NCBI GenBank assembly: GCA_027405735.1 | Contig: JAPEHQ010000003.1 | Location: forward strand, 3,348,001-3,412,000 | Length of the DNA: 64,000 nt | Direction of reading: 5' to 3' | DNA from: Mucor racemosus | Taxonomy: Eukaryota > Mucoromycota > Mucoromycetes > Mucorales > Mucoraceae | Shown here: piece after piece, positions 21,048-33,486 of the stretch | How the letters are laid out: every line of letters begins with the position of its first letter | How positions within the stretch are numbered: the stretch's first letter is position 1 | Made by a program: the position numbers and the translations under genes | The notes under the pieces: generated by a model | What the model was told of the DNA's origin: nothing | Database searches by the model: none | The model's input: the letters and a program-made list of their open reading frames with translations, nothing else

Positions 21048-22142
21048 TTACTGGCTTTGGGTGTTGAGAAAATCCTGGAAAGTGAATATTTGTGTGTTTC
21101 CTTTTTTAGGTGGATTTTCTTGCAAATAATATGCTGCATTTATAGATTTTGATGTAGGTGGTAAAACATCGCATCCATCCACTTGGTGATCAGGGCTACC
21201 GCAATAAGCACATAGGTCTAAATCTTTTCTTCTTTGTTTTTCAGCCTTAGAAAGGGTAATGTATTTCTTTTTGTGATTTTTGCGACTGACGTTATCAATT
21301 TCCATAGGGCTAACATCACCATCATTCTCTTGAACACGTTGAGTTTGATGTTGGATGTTTGCGCGAGTAGGAAGATGCACTTGATGATTGTTGTTGAATT
21401 TTTGAACGTTGCGACGATTGTTGTTGTTGTTGGATCGGTAGTGTTTATTATTTCGTTCTCGAAATAACATGTCCAATTTAATAACCAAATCTTGGTATTC
21501 AATGAGAGTATTGGGAGTATCTGATCGAATAACCAATTCGTCTTGGATTTGTGCATTAATGTTATTCTTGTATGCCCAAAAGAGAGCGTCCTCATTAAAA
21601 TTGGTGAGACCAGCATACCTTTTGAATTCAGTGGTGTATTCTGAAGCGGAGCGGTTACCTTGCTTCATTTTCATTACCTTGTTCTCGGCATCTGATATTA
21701 ATGTTACATCACCGAACATCCGACGAATGGCCGCAGTAAACTGACTAAAGTTGGTGGCAATAGGGTCTTCTTGGGCAGTACCAACAGCGTTGATGTAGGG
21801 TTGTATCCATTCAAAAGCGATTTTGTCCATAAAAGAAGCAGCATAGATAACTTTGGTTTCTTCATCAGGGAAACGAGAAGGCTGGAGTTTGAAAACCATA
21901 TTGAGTTGAGTCAAGAAATTCTCCAGACGATTATAACCATCACCATCAGTATTTGATCCATTAAAGATTTTAGGATCATTTACTTTAGGCTCTCGGTTAC
22001 TTGAACCATCGTCCTTTTTACTCAAACTGATAGTTGATAATAGTTGAGTTAGTTGAGTGATCTCATTGTCTGAGAGGTTTTCGGTTCCAGTTGATGCAAT
22101 TTTATTTTGTAAAGAGTGGGCTTTTGATTGGTTGGTTGACAT
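21048..22142 (-). CDS. Ty3 Gag with CCHC zinc knuckle
   Basis: 364-aa capsid-nucleocapsid protein. The central part (about residues 75-230) has the retrotransposon Gag fold signature (FEWIQPYIN, FGDVTLISDAENKVM, EYTTEFKRYA). An Asn/Arg-rich linker leads to a zinc knuckle CAYCGSPDHQVDGC near the C-terminus. The stop lies before the protease frame begins to be used; no canonical -1 slippery heptamer is in the right phase (a C-CCA-AAG string is out of phase). Confidence 0.92.
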   Translation of the reverse strand: MSTNQSKAHSLQNKIASTGTENLSDNEITQLTQLLSTISLSKKDDGSSNREPKVNDPKIFNGSNTDGDGYNRLENFLTQLNMVFKLQPSRFPDEETKVIYAASFMDKIAFEWIQPYINAVGTAQEDPIATNFSQFTAAIRRMFGDVTLISDAENKVMKMKQGNRSASEYTTEFKRYAGLTNFNEDALFWAYKNNINAQIQDELVIRSDTPNTLIEYQDLVIKLDMLFRERNNKHYRSNNNNNRRNVQKFNNNHQVHLPTRANIQHQTQRVQENDGDVSPMEIDNVSRKNHKKKYITLSKAEKQRRKDLDLCAYCGSPDHQVDGCDVLPPTSKSINAAYYLQENPPKKGNTQIFTFQDFLNTQSQ

Positions 22143-22279
22143 TGTTTCGAAAATTGTTTAAGATTTGATTTGGATTGATGCAGATATTTACTGATTCTTG
22201 TATGCAAATCAAAGTTTTAGGTGAGGTCAAGTTTCGAAACAAATGATACAATTAGAAACACAAATGAGTGAAAATATAC

Positions 22280-22618
22280 TGTAATGAGTACTATGATCTT
22301 GTAATAGGTTGAGTCTATTAAGAAAGAAGTACAAAAGGTGGACGTTGTTGGTGTTACTAACTGTAGTTGACTATTACTTTGGTCAATACTTACTATGTAT
22401 TAAATGTAATTAATATTGGACAAGTAGTATTAAGTAATAGGTCGATTGGGGTTGTGATAATAAGTTTATTTGATTTAAAATTATTAACAAAGGAAAGAAA
22501 CAGATATTTTCACTAAAGTTCAATATCTGATTCAACATTTACATATTTATATGGATTATCTAACTGAAACTAATTCCTGCAATTATTGTTGAGACATCAT
22601 GTAATGTGAATCATTACA
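22280..22618 (-). repeat. Ty3 element 5' LTR (right in window), 339 bp
   Basis: Promoter LTR for the minus-strand transcript; partner of 16,752-17,090. Followed outward by AACAG (22,619-22,623), matching the left flank. Confidence 0.95.
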
Positions 22619-22937
22619 AACAGGTATTTGAATATAAAAATAGATATATATCCTATAAATAAATGAGTACCATCATATATATTTTACTTTTATTATTCTG
22701 AGGCGGTAAACTTAGAATATAAATTAAGACTGTTTCTAGATAAATAAATGAACCAACTTTGTTGATGTTAATAAGTTTAGAGTGACATTGCAAGTTATAT
22801 AGTATTTTACCAATTCTAATTGTTGGTATTAATGTTGTATAAAATATATAGAAAGAGGGAGGGAGAGTGGGGATAATTTATAATGGATTAAAGCTTAAAT
22901 ATGATGATGATCTGGTCCTTAATGTTTGTGATCAATT

Positions 22938-23063
22938 TTGAAGTAACATATTGGGAAATTTGGGTATCACCAAAACATTATATATAAATCCTTTAAATTT
23001 GTGATTTTCTGGACCTTTTTCGAATCCAGTTATACCATCGTATACTTTCCAAGTTAAACCCTG
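22938..23063 (-). pseudogene. possible gene remnant, last exon of unknown protein
   Basis: Minus-strand open stretch after an acceptor-like AACAG: it begins GLTWKVYDGITGFEKGPENH and runs to a stop at about 22,938. The composition is protein-like (Trp, Tyr, Gly, charged residues) and unlike the surrounding AT noise. No partner exon was found upstream and no family is recognised. Confidence 0.3.
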
Positions 23064-23206
23064 TTATAGTGGTTAATGTTGTATGTTTTATTTTATACTT
23101 TGCATAAAATAAGCGTTTGAATAATTAGTTATACAGTATAACCTTAATTTTTGTATGAAATTTTGATACCTGCATCTCATCACAGCTGCTTGAGATATTT
23201 AAGCAG

Positions 23207-23281
23207 CCGCGTCCGGACGGTCCGGTATTTTTTTTTAAAAAATTTACAGCTTGAAAATGTTATTAGATTGCCGCGTCCGGA
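23207..23281 (+). repeat. paired GC-rich motif CCGCGTCCGGA
   Basis: CCGCGTCCGGA at 23,207-23,217 and 23,271-23,281, each followed within about 10 bases by GTCCGG/GTTCGG and a T run. The first includes the palindrome GTCCGGAC. Conspicuous in this AT-rich setting; possibly part of a small DNA transposon, since a mariner-like end ACAGTATAACCTTAAT lies at about 23,133. Confidence 0.4.
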
Positions 23282-23739
23282 TATTGTTCGGCATTTTTTT
23301 GGAAGAGTGACCATTGGCAAAAATGTCGATTACTTGTAATTTTTGATTTTTAACGTATTTTTGCATTAATTTTCCCATAATTTAGTGTATAAAAACATAG
23401 CTTTTGTTAAAACCACAACAATCAAGGGTTTATAAATGAACCAAAAAAATTCTGCGAGCCTCAATTCTTTTCTTTTAGTTCGAATCTTTTTAATTTGTCA
23501 GAGCTGAAAAAAGGAAGTATGATAGTAGTTCTACTTTTAATTATAATTCTTATGCCGCTTTATTAGGTTGTCTTTGTCCCTCATTCATGAAAATCTTTTG
23601 CTCATAAAGTTCTATAATAATTACGATACATGTTTATTAACAGTTTTTTTATTACTACGTTAGAAAATAACACGGGATCCTGCTAATTGTTGATTTAATT
23701 TCGTAAAAAAATATCTAGGGGGCGAATAATTTGTATTGT

Positions 23740-24120
23740 TTTAGACAAATAGCAACTGACCCGATCGATTTGTATTAGCCAAACCATACAAAATATATAC
23801 TACAGCTGTAACAACAGTATCCAAAATTAATATTTTAGGATCTCATTAATTTGCTAGTTAAATTGTAGAGAACAAAAGTCCACTTTTTTTAAATGGAATT
23901 TTGTGGTTTAATAGACCGTTTAAAATTAGAAATGGCGCTAAATTAGCCAATACCAGCATATATAACAATGCCAACTACCAGAATTAGTAAATAAATATCC
24001 TATTTACATATAATCAAAGAGATAGTGTAATGCGTTTCACATAAATCTTTAGATATCTAATACTAATTTTAAGAATGGTACGTAAAAAATACCAAATAAA
24101 ATGCCAGAAAATTGTAAGCC
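23740..24120. repeat. R25 repeat family, partial copy
   Basis: Matches the last third of copy B (about 39,725-40,100) in order and in blocks such as ACAGTATCCAA, ATCTCATT-ATTTGCT and AGCGCTAAAT/GGCGCTAAAT. Diverged, no ORF. Confidence 0.6.
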
Positions 24121-25666
24121 TTTGTTTTGTTGGACGAATTGTATTATTAGGTGCAACAGTAGTATTGTATCTGGGCATTACATTTAACAAGTACGATTGA
24201 AATAGATTAGCAGCATTTTTAATTATATATAATAAACCAAAGAAACCAAAACCCGAGTTTTAATAACATATACCATAGACCATCATATTTTTTGACATTT
24301 GCCGCAAACATAACAAACGAAATTCGTGATGGTCATCGCTCAAATGCTCTATCTTGGATCCTTAAACGTGATTATAATATAATACATTATATGTATTTGT
24401 GGATCGGTATCATAAGTATATTCTTTTCATAAGTGGTAAATTACAGCTTTGTGTGAATAATTCAGAGATTTATTGAAATATATAAAACTGGTTGGTAATT
24501 GATCATTACAATTGGTTCCAAGGTTCCCAGCACAACGTTTTTCCGGCTTCATATGTAAACATATGAAAAAATCTAAATAATCATGATGGTAAACGATTGT
24601 ACCATTCCAAGTTCAAGCTCATAATCGGCAACATGTATATTCAGTAATCAATTAAAGCAAGTTTAATTCTCATTTGAACAAAGTTTTAGTCAAGGCTATC
24701 CTAAGGATATGATATTTAACTCAAATACTTGTGTATTGTCTTGTGATTGATTAAAATCCCCAACGAAATGATAATTCGGATAATTGTATTCTGTTATCTA
24801 AAATTGATGTGGTTAATTACAAATTTACGTGTAATATACCGTTAGTTTCTGTTATATAATTTGTGTTTGGTATATAACTTTGTTTCTTTTTCAGAAATAT
24901 ATTTTAGAAAGATCTTGATTTGATGTCGTATCTAGCGGTATCTTTTATGGGGTTCTTCTCTTTAGGATAGCAGTATTTCTCTTTGTGAGAAAAAAAATAT
25001 GGACAATACAGACATTCTTATCAGTGGTATAGTTTGACAGATTTCCCTATGAATTACATAATCAAAACAAGGATACTCTGTTTCTACTACAAAGAAGGAT
25101 TTTTCCCGCCATCGTATGACATTTTTTTTTTACCAGGTACCCCATTCATTGATTTCCCTTTTAAAATAGACATTTTGAATTCTTGATCTTCTATAAAAAA
25201 ATAAAAAATAAAATTTGATCCCCAATGCATGGAGTTCTATTAAAATCTGGTTCCTAAAGTTGTATTCTCCACAAAAAAGGCGGGTAAAGAAGACATTTCA
25301 AACAAATCAAAACACTTCCTGTAATTTAAAGTTTATTTATGTGCAACATGGAAATATCTCGGTAATTGCTTTTTAAGGTTATTCGATGCAAAATACTTTA
25401 AGGTGTGGGGAAAATTGTAATAAACGGGTAAAAAACTATGTTTTCAGTGTTTATACTAATGGGGATTTAAATCCAATAAAGAACAAATTCACACTACTAA
25501 TTATGTGTATGGAAAATATATCATCATTGTAGTACAAAAAAAACAGATTTAGGTAGTTTGATTGAAAATTAATAGTTTATTATATATGGAAAAAGGTAGA
25601 AATACAAGCCAGCACCATTTTAGTAAATGAAAATAATGGGAAAATAATATTATATACAAGTATAGT

Positions 25667-27157
25667 TTAGAATTCATCCTCACGAGGAAGAGGTGTGGAT
25701 GTTTTTTTAGCATTCATTTCTTCATCAGCAATTTGTTGAGATGGTTTAGGAATCATAATCTTCTTGACTTGTAAATAATAAGCAGCCATACACATGAGAA
25801 CTAATGCAGCTGTCATACCCATAGTAGTGATTTTACCAGTACGATAAGCGGGTGCTTCACTGACATCCCAAGCCTTGACATTGACAAAATTAGGAACCAA
25901 ATTACCGATAGAGTTAATGATAGCAATACCCAAAGCACGAGATTCTCTGTCACATGAATAAATCTCATTGACCCAAGTCATCATGATGGGAGAAATACCA
26001 AATACAGGAGGTACCATGTAAGCGCAAACAAATAAGAGTCCAATAGGAACATGGCCTCCATTTACAGCAACCAAAATGATATACCAGACCAAAGTAAACA
26101 GAGAACCGCCAATGATATGATAAGCACGATGACCCCATTTATCAGATATTTTACCTTGGAAAATAATGACAATACCGACCCAGCACCAAATAGGAACCAT
26201 CATGTAATTAGCAAATGACGAACTATAACCAAGAGTCTTGAGAATAATAGGGAAATTTTGCAAAATACCCATACCCATTTGCATACAAATAAACATGCCA
26301 ATGAACAAGTAAATGAAAGGAGTAGTGAACAAATTACGGAAAGTTTGCATATTTAACCCAGTAACAATACCACTTCTACCTTGACGTTCAAGACGAATCA
26401 TGGCAACTTGACGCATTTCACCTTGAATGAAGCGAGTATTATGAGGGAAATCAGGAAGTACAAAGAAACCAGCAATACCAATAACAACAGCAATGAGACC
26501 TTCGATGATGAAAAGCCATTTCCAACCACGCATACCATGAGCACCATCTAAACCAGTAGCGATGGCACCAGAAATAAGACCACTAAAAGCACCAGACACT
26601 TGTGAGCCAGCAACAAATACAGCGGTACGAGTACCTAATTCTTCTCCAGTGTACCAAGAACCGAGTAAGAAGACAATACCAGGATAGAAACCAGCTTCAG
26701 CTAAACCAAGGCAAATACGAAGACCATAAAGACCTTTATAGTCTTTAACTAAAGCCATGAAACAAACAACAGCACCCCAAGTAAATACGACGAGAGGCAA
26801 CATGATACTAGGACGTACTCTTGTAATAACATAATTAGCAGGGATTTGTAAAACGATATAACCGATAAAGAACATGGTAATAGCCCAATTGTATTGGTTA
26901 CCAACAAGATTCAAATCTTCACTCAAACCAGTAGTTTGAGCATTTGGCATATTATTTCTATCCAAACCATTGGCAAAATAACCCCAAAAAGCCCAGATCA
27001 AGAGACGATAATCAAGAGTTCGAACCAATTTCTTTTCAATTTCTTTTTGATGGATGGGATCATCAAGAATTTGATCTTGTGGTGGTTGGTCAATGCTACC
27101 AGCATCCTCATATTTCAGGTTATCAATATGAGTTTCTACTTTATCTTGATGTTGCAT
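25667..27157 (-). CDS. MFS transporter, anion:cation symporter (Dal5/Tna1-like) family
   Basis: 496-aa intronless membrane protein with a hydrophilic N-terminus of about 50 residues and about 12 predicted membrane segments. The first segment and loop (YRLLIWAFWGYFANGLDRNN, then TTGLSEDLNL, NQYNWAITMFFIGYI) are the signature of the fungal ACS family, which takes up organic anions such as allantoate, nicotinate or pantothenate with protons. The loop between segments 2 and 3 and the central cytoplasmic loop have normal family length. Substrate cannot be told from sequence. A TATA box lies about 70 bp upstream. The tail is short and charged (PREDEF). It is not co-transcribed with the kinase gene upstream, which ends about 680 bp away on the same strand. 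Confidence 0.88.
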   Translation of the reverse strand: MQHQDKVETHIDNLKYEDAGSIDQPPQDQILDDPIHQKEIEKKLVRTLDYRLLIWAFWGYFANGLDRNNMPNAQTTGLSEDLNLVGNQYNWAITMFFIGYIVLQIPANYVITRVRPSIMLPLVVFTWGAVVCFMALVKDYKGLYGLRICLGLAEAGFYPGIVFLLGSWYTGEELGTRTAVFVAGSQVSGAFSGLISGAIATGLDGAHGMRGWKWLFIIEGLIAVVIGIAGFFVLPDFPHNTRFIQGEMRQVAMIRLERQGRSGIVTGLNMQTFRNLFTTPFIYLFIGMFICMQMGMGILQNFPIILKTLGYSSSFANYMMVPIWCWVGIVIIFQGKISDKWGHRAYHIIGGSLFTLVWYIILVAVNGGHVPIGLLFVCAYMVPPVFGISPIMMTWVNEIYSCDRESRALGIAIINSIGNLVPNFVNVKAWDVSEAPAYRTGKITTMGMTAALVLMCMAAYYLQVKKIMIPKPSQQIADEEMNAKKTSTPLPREDEF

Positions 27158-27225
27158 TTGTAAAGAAAAGAAAAGAAGAAGATGTGCTTTTTTTTTTGGT
27201 TTTCAAGACAATGATAATCGAGGTG

Positions 27226-27233
27226 TATTTATA
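27226..27233 (-). promoter_or_regulatory. TATA box of the MFS gene
   Basis: TATAAATA on the minus strand, about 70 bp before the ATG at 27,157. Confidence 0.5.
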
Positions 27234-27840
27234 CTTGTTGATCCCATCAGGATTTCCCCGCATTTTACACTCCAATGAATTCACTTCCATGGTAAAAATA
27301 CGGGAATCACAAAATGAATTCGTTTTACCAATCAATCCGTTTCACCCTGAAGTGGGAATCTTGAGAATTCTTCATGTGGGAATTCATAATAACCAAATAA
27401 AGTTATAATAACAGAATGATATTCCCATCATATATATATTATATACCTAATAATGTATAAATTATCTCAATACTACTTGTTGGTTCCATGGATACGACCA
27501 AAAGTGTTTTATGAAAAGCAGAAAATGGATTACATTGATATGTTTATTACAAAGCAAAATACACACAAAACAATAAACTCATTGTAACACAATTACGCTA
27601 CAGTAGGGACAAAAGGGACCCACATTACTTTATCAAATCCGCCATTACTAATGCTCCACAATTGCTGCTTAAATGGAAAAATATTGGGGCATTTAGTTCT
27701 AGTGATTCTAAAATTGTATCGAAGCCTGAGATCTTCTTAAAGAACTCGAGCAACCGGAAACAGATTGGCTTATGTAATATAATTCTCCCAGGAATACAAA
27801 CAAAAACATATACTTTATTATAATTTACAGCCAATAATAT
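27234..27840. other. intergenic between MFS and kinase genes
   Basis: About 600 bp holding the upstream region of the MFS gene and the 3' end of the kinase gene. GAATTC-containing short repeats occur near 27,280-27,390; no gene or RNA recognised. Confidence 0.4.
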
Positions 27841-30014
<2,174 letters not shown>

Positions 30015-30749
30015 TTAAACAGAAATAGAGATGAGATGTCTTCAAGATAAATTATTCATATAGTTGTGTAAATTAATAAAAAAGGAAGAAAATTTTCTTT
30101 TTTATTTATTTATTTATTTAATTATTTATTTATTCAAATCACGTTATAAAGGTATCAATCCAAATCTAGAACTACACCACTCATCGGCAGAAAAAAAATC
30201 CAATCTGATGGTTATATCCTATTTATGAAGGATTTTTTTATGCCTTTAGAATGAATCACTCTAAATTAAATGTATGTATCAAGATTCATAAGGATCTAAA
30301 TTTTATTTTTATATTTTTTTTTCAAACAAATTTAAGGCGAATGCAGCTAGATATAATGTTCTTTTGAAAAGGTATCAGTTATAGCAGATTTTGTTGATTC
30401 TACGTATTTTAAAAAAAAAAAAAAGAAATACTGACGATTAGCTCACATATTCATCATGATTATGCAAAGTTTAGTTTTTGTATAATATGCTTTTAAATGT
30501 GTGTAAATATCCTTTGAAGCAAAATATAGATTCCAAACAGCAATAATCATAATGGTTCAGCAATACATTTTGGAAGAAGGAGTTTGTGAAAGATTACCCT
30601 TGATGTATCAACTCGAATGTCCCTTTATTTGACTCCCCAAGGTACAAATTTTTATAATTCACATCTAGTATTTTCCTTTTCTTCTTCTTCTTCTTCTTCT
30701 TTCTCTTCTTTATTTTCAATTCTGCTCCTATTAATTTGCAATAAATAAA
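30015..30749. other. divergent promoter region, kinase / coiled-coil genes
   Basis: Upstream region shared by two divergent genes. It contains TTTA repeats near 30,100-30,130 and a strong pyrimidine tract (about 30,675-30,720, CTT repeats) directly before the coiled-coil gene, typical of fungal core promoters. No gene seen. Confidence 0.45.
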
Positions 30750-31682
30750 ATGCTTCATGTACAAGAATCTTTTATCAATTCAAATTTGTTGATGACTCCA
30801 CCGATAACAGTGATAGTTCAACCACAACCAAGTAGTTCCTCGAGATCAAATAAGGTTATTGAGCAATTAGGCAATAAATATGAATCAATTCAAAAAGATC
30901 TAGCTGCGACAAGAGCACAGGTATGTAATAAACATATATATATATATATATATGCATACACATACTAAATTAGTATACATGTATAGCTTGAAATTATTCG
31001 TCAAACAAAATCAAAGCACGAAAAAGATACGATGAACTACACAAACTCAAATAAAGTATATCGCACTCGTATAAAAGAAATTATGCAAGTGCTCGAATCA
31101 AAACAAAAAGCATTAGAAGGAACAAAAGGATCATCCTCACAACTTGAACTTAAAGTAAAACAACTAAAAGATGAAGCATTAGCATCAAGACGACAATTAG
31201 AAGATCTAAGAAGAAGAGAACAAGTGCTTGAACATGATCGAGATGTTGCAGTCAAAGAGAAGAACCAAATAAAACACAAGCAACATATTCTGCAGGATTC
31301 GATTGATCAGCTCCGTGTTCGCTGTGAAAGAGAGGTAGCTTTATTACAAAAAGATCATTCAGTTTTAGTTGATCAAGCACGTTACATTACCGAAAGAAAT
31401 GAACATATGATTGAATTAATTAGTTTAAAATTAAAGCAACGTCGTAAACACATTGAGCATCTAGCGCTAATGAAGAGACAGCTTATATCAAATACGGAAG
31501 CATTTGTACAAGATGTAAGGATTCATCTGCAGGCTTTGAAAACGGAGATAGAACAGTCTGCATTGCAGACAAAAGACTGCACACATGCTGCAATTCAATG
31601 TCGAGGTGAAGTGAATGGTTTGGTTACAAGAATTAAGACAATTGCTGCTGAAATAACTGCTTCTGAGGAGCAACAGCGATAA
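30750..31682 (+). CDS. coiled-coil protein, She3-like
   Basis: Predicted 288-aa protein from two exons, 30,750-30,920 and 30,987-31,682. After a Pro/Ser-rich N-terminus of about 35 residues, almost the whole chain is heptad-patterned helix rich in Lys, Glu, Gln and Arg (for example LESKQKALEGTKG, RRREQVLEHDRDVAV). This fits a dimeric coiled coil. The pattern resembles fungal proteins annotated as SWI5-dependent HO expression protein 3 (She3), a myosin/mRNA adaptor, but coiled coils resemble each other, so this is tentative. The start ATG follows the pyrimidine tract. No membrane segment. Confidence 0.6.
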
Positions 31683-33486
31683 ATTATTTACCTTTTTATT
31701 TATGTTAATTTTGCATCAGTCTTTTTTTTTTTTTTCTCTTTTTTTTTATTCATTTATAATAGTATTTATCATTTTTATTTTTCTAATAATAATACAAAAA
31801 CATAAAATCATCCAATTCTTTCAGTTTAAAAAGGCTTCTCCTATTTTTGAATATATATATATATATATTTGAGCTCTTCTCCTTCAATAAATGTATATAT
31901 TTATTTTTGACTAATGTTTTATTTCAAACGATTCGATTAAATTTGCATGGATACTTATATATAATATTTACTGCTAATTTACTGTCAAAAGGTGTAATTG
32001 ATACAACAGTTGTACAACATTAATGTAGCAAACATCTGCATATATATAATTATTCAGAATACTCATTCATAAAAAGAAGGGTCCTAAAATATGTAACTCC
32101 TGATATATACCTTTTGAGCGACGTACAACAAATGTCTGTATCGATTTTTCATAAATTTGGTCTTTATTACTTTTATATAGCAGGATTTTTGTTACGGCTA
32201 ACTTTCCCAAACGATAGACCAAGACCGTAACTATGCTGGTGTAAACAAGTCTTAATATAATAGCTTAAGTTAAGGTATGGATATCATTAATATTGTTGTA
32301 TACTGGTTTATTGTTCCTCCTTATCATGCCTCAACTCCTTAAAAAAAGCTCGTTTCAGTTGTATAGTATAAACCAATACCTCTATTGAAATAACTTGCGC
32401 TTGTGCTCCCACTGATATGTATGATCTTATGATTTGGTTGCTAGGGCAAAATCGTTCCTGGTTGCTAGGGCAAAATGGTTCCTGGTTGCTAGGACAAAAT
32501 GGTTCCTGGTTGCTACGGGGATTGAAACTCAATCCCGAAACCGTTTATGTTCATTTGAGTATACACAAGTGTTAAATCGTCATTAGAAAAGTAGTGCTTG
32601 ACGAAAAAGTAATAGATGCATGAATACAATTTCAAGAGATCTTATTTGGGAACTTGTAACAAATTGGTTTATGGTCATATATGCGAATTTGTTTATTTTA
32701 GCGATATAAATCAAGTATAAGTCCTTTCTGATTTGAATCAACTAGGTATATTGTATTTTATCAAGTAGAGAAAACGAAAATAGTTCACTGCAGCTAATTC
32801 CTGGTAACTGCATTAGTTTAAAAGAGAGATGATCCTAAATCTACCAATTAAAGTACAAAGGACCGTGACATTATCTTTATCAATATCAGCTAATGTATCA
32901 TCATGGGAAATTCCGAATAAAAGTGATTTGCGTACAACTATTTGTATCTATAGCTTTTGTTGATGATGAACATGCAAACAAAATCAAATCTAGGTATAAC
33001 CTAAAGAGATGACAAATGACGCATGTGAGAAAAGCAAGCCGACCTTGTAAGAGAGATGCACTAGGTTGGTTACACAATATAATGCAACTGAGCTTATTTC
33101 TTTCCTAATTTCATGATACTTTTACCCGAAGAATCTCTTATGAAGATTATGTACGCTGCATATATCAGATTAGTTTTATAATTTGGTATCATTTCGATTA
33201 TTGTTTTAAGGTACATTACGAAATGTGATTTAGAAAGAAAAATTATCTGATCAATCTTTCGAGATAACATAGCTAAACCTATCAAATAAATTCAATCTAA
33301 ATAAGATCAGATTAGAAGGAAAGCAAGAAACATTGGTAGATGGTTGGATTTGTGACACTTTTTTTTAAGAATCAGATTAAAAATGTGGATTGATATAATG
33401 GATACAGTGGATCTTTCCTCTTTAACGATTTTTCATCTCTTTGTGGACAAATAAAGACACATTCTCGGTAAAATATATAGATCACA
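31683..33486. other. intergenic, contains a short minisatellite
   Basis: About 1.8 kb with T-rich 3' sequence after the coiled-coil gene, TA runs and a 24-bp tandem repeat at 32,439-32,517. A possible TATATAG precedes the next gene at about 33,473. No gene recognised. Confidence 0.45.
32439..32517 (+). repeat. 24-bp tandem repeat, about 3.3 units
   Basis: Unit GGTTGCTAGGGCAAAATGGTTCCT; preceded by GGTTGCTAGGGC and ending with a partial unit GGTTGCTACGGG. Units differ at one or two bases. The minus strand stays open (PSNQEPFC repeats) because 24 is a multiple of three, but there is no sign of a gene. Confidence 0.85.

Larger units (their letters stand above)
16752..22618 (-). mobile_element. 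complete Ty3/gypsy chromovirus-type LTR retrotransposon
   Basis: 5,867-bp element read on the minus strand: 5' LTR (22,618-22,280), gag, protease, RT, RNase H, integrase, chromodomain, polypurine tract and 3' LTR. Matching AACAG duplications and nearly identical LTRs indicate a recent insertion. The order PR-RT-RH-IN and the C-terminal chromodomain define chromoviruses, whose integrases can be guided to heterochromatin by methylated histones. The base after the 5' LTR is not the usual TGG of a tRNA primer site, so self-priming is possible. Gag and pol are in different frames (-1), and one stop codon separates PR from RT, so autonomy is uncertain. Confidence 0.95.
22624..25666. other. intergenic region with repeat remnants
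   Basis: About 3 kb without an intact gene. It holds a possible decayed exon (22,938-23,063), a pair of CCGCGTCCGGA motifs (23,207-23,281) and the tail part of the R25 repeat (23,740-24,120). The remainder up to the MFS gene is AT-rich and unassigned. Confidence 0.5.

Noticed and set aside
21048..21070. -1 frameshift slippery heptamer C-CCA-AAG at the gag end
   Set aside because: The heptamer is present but its codon phase does not match the gag frame.
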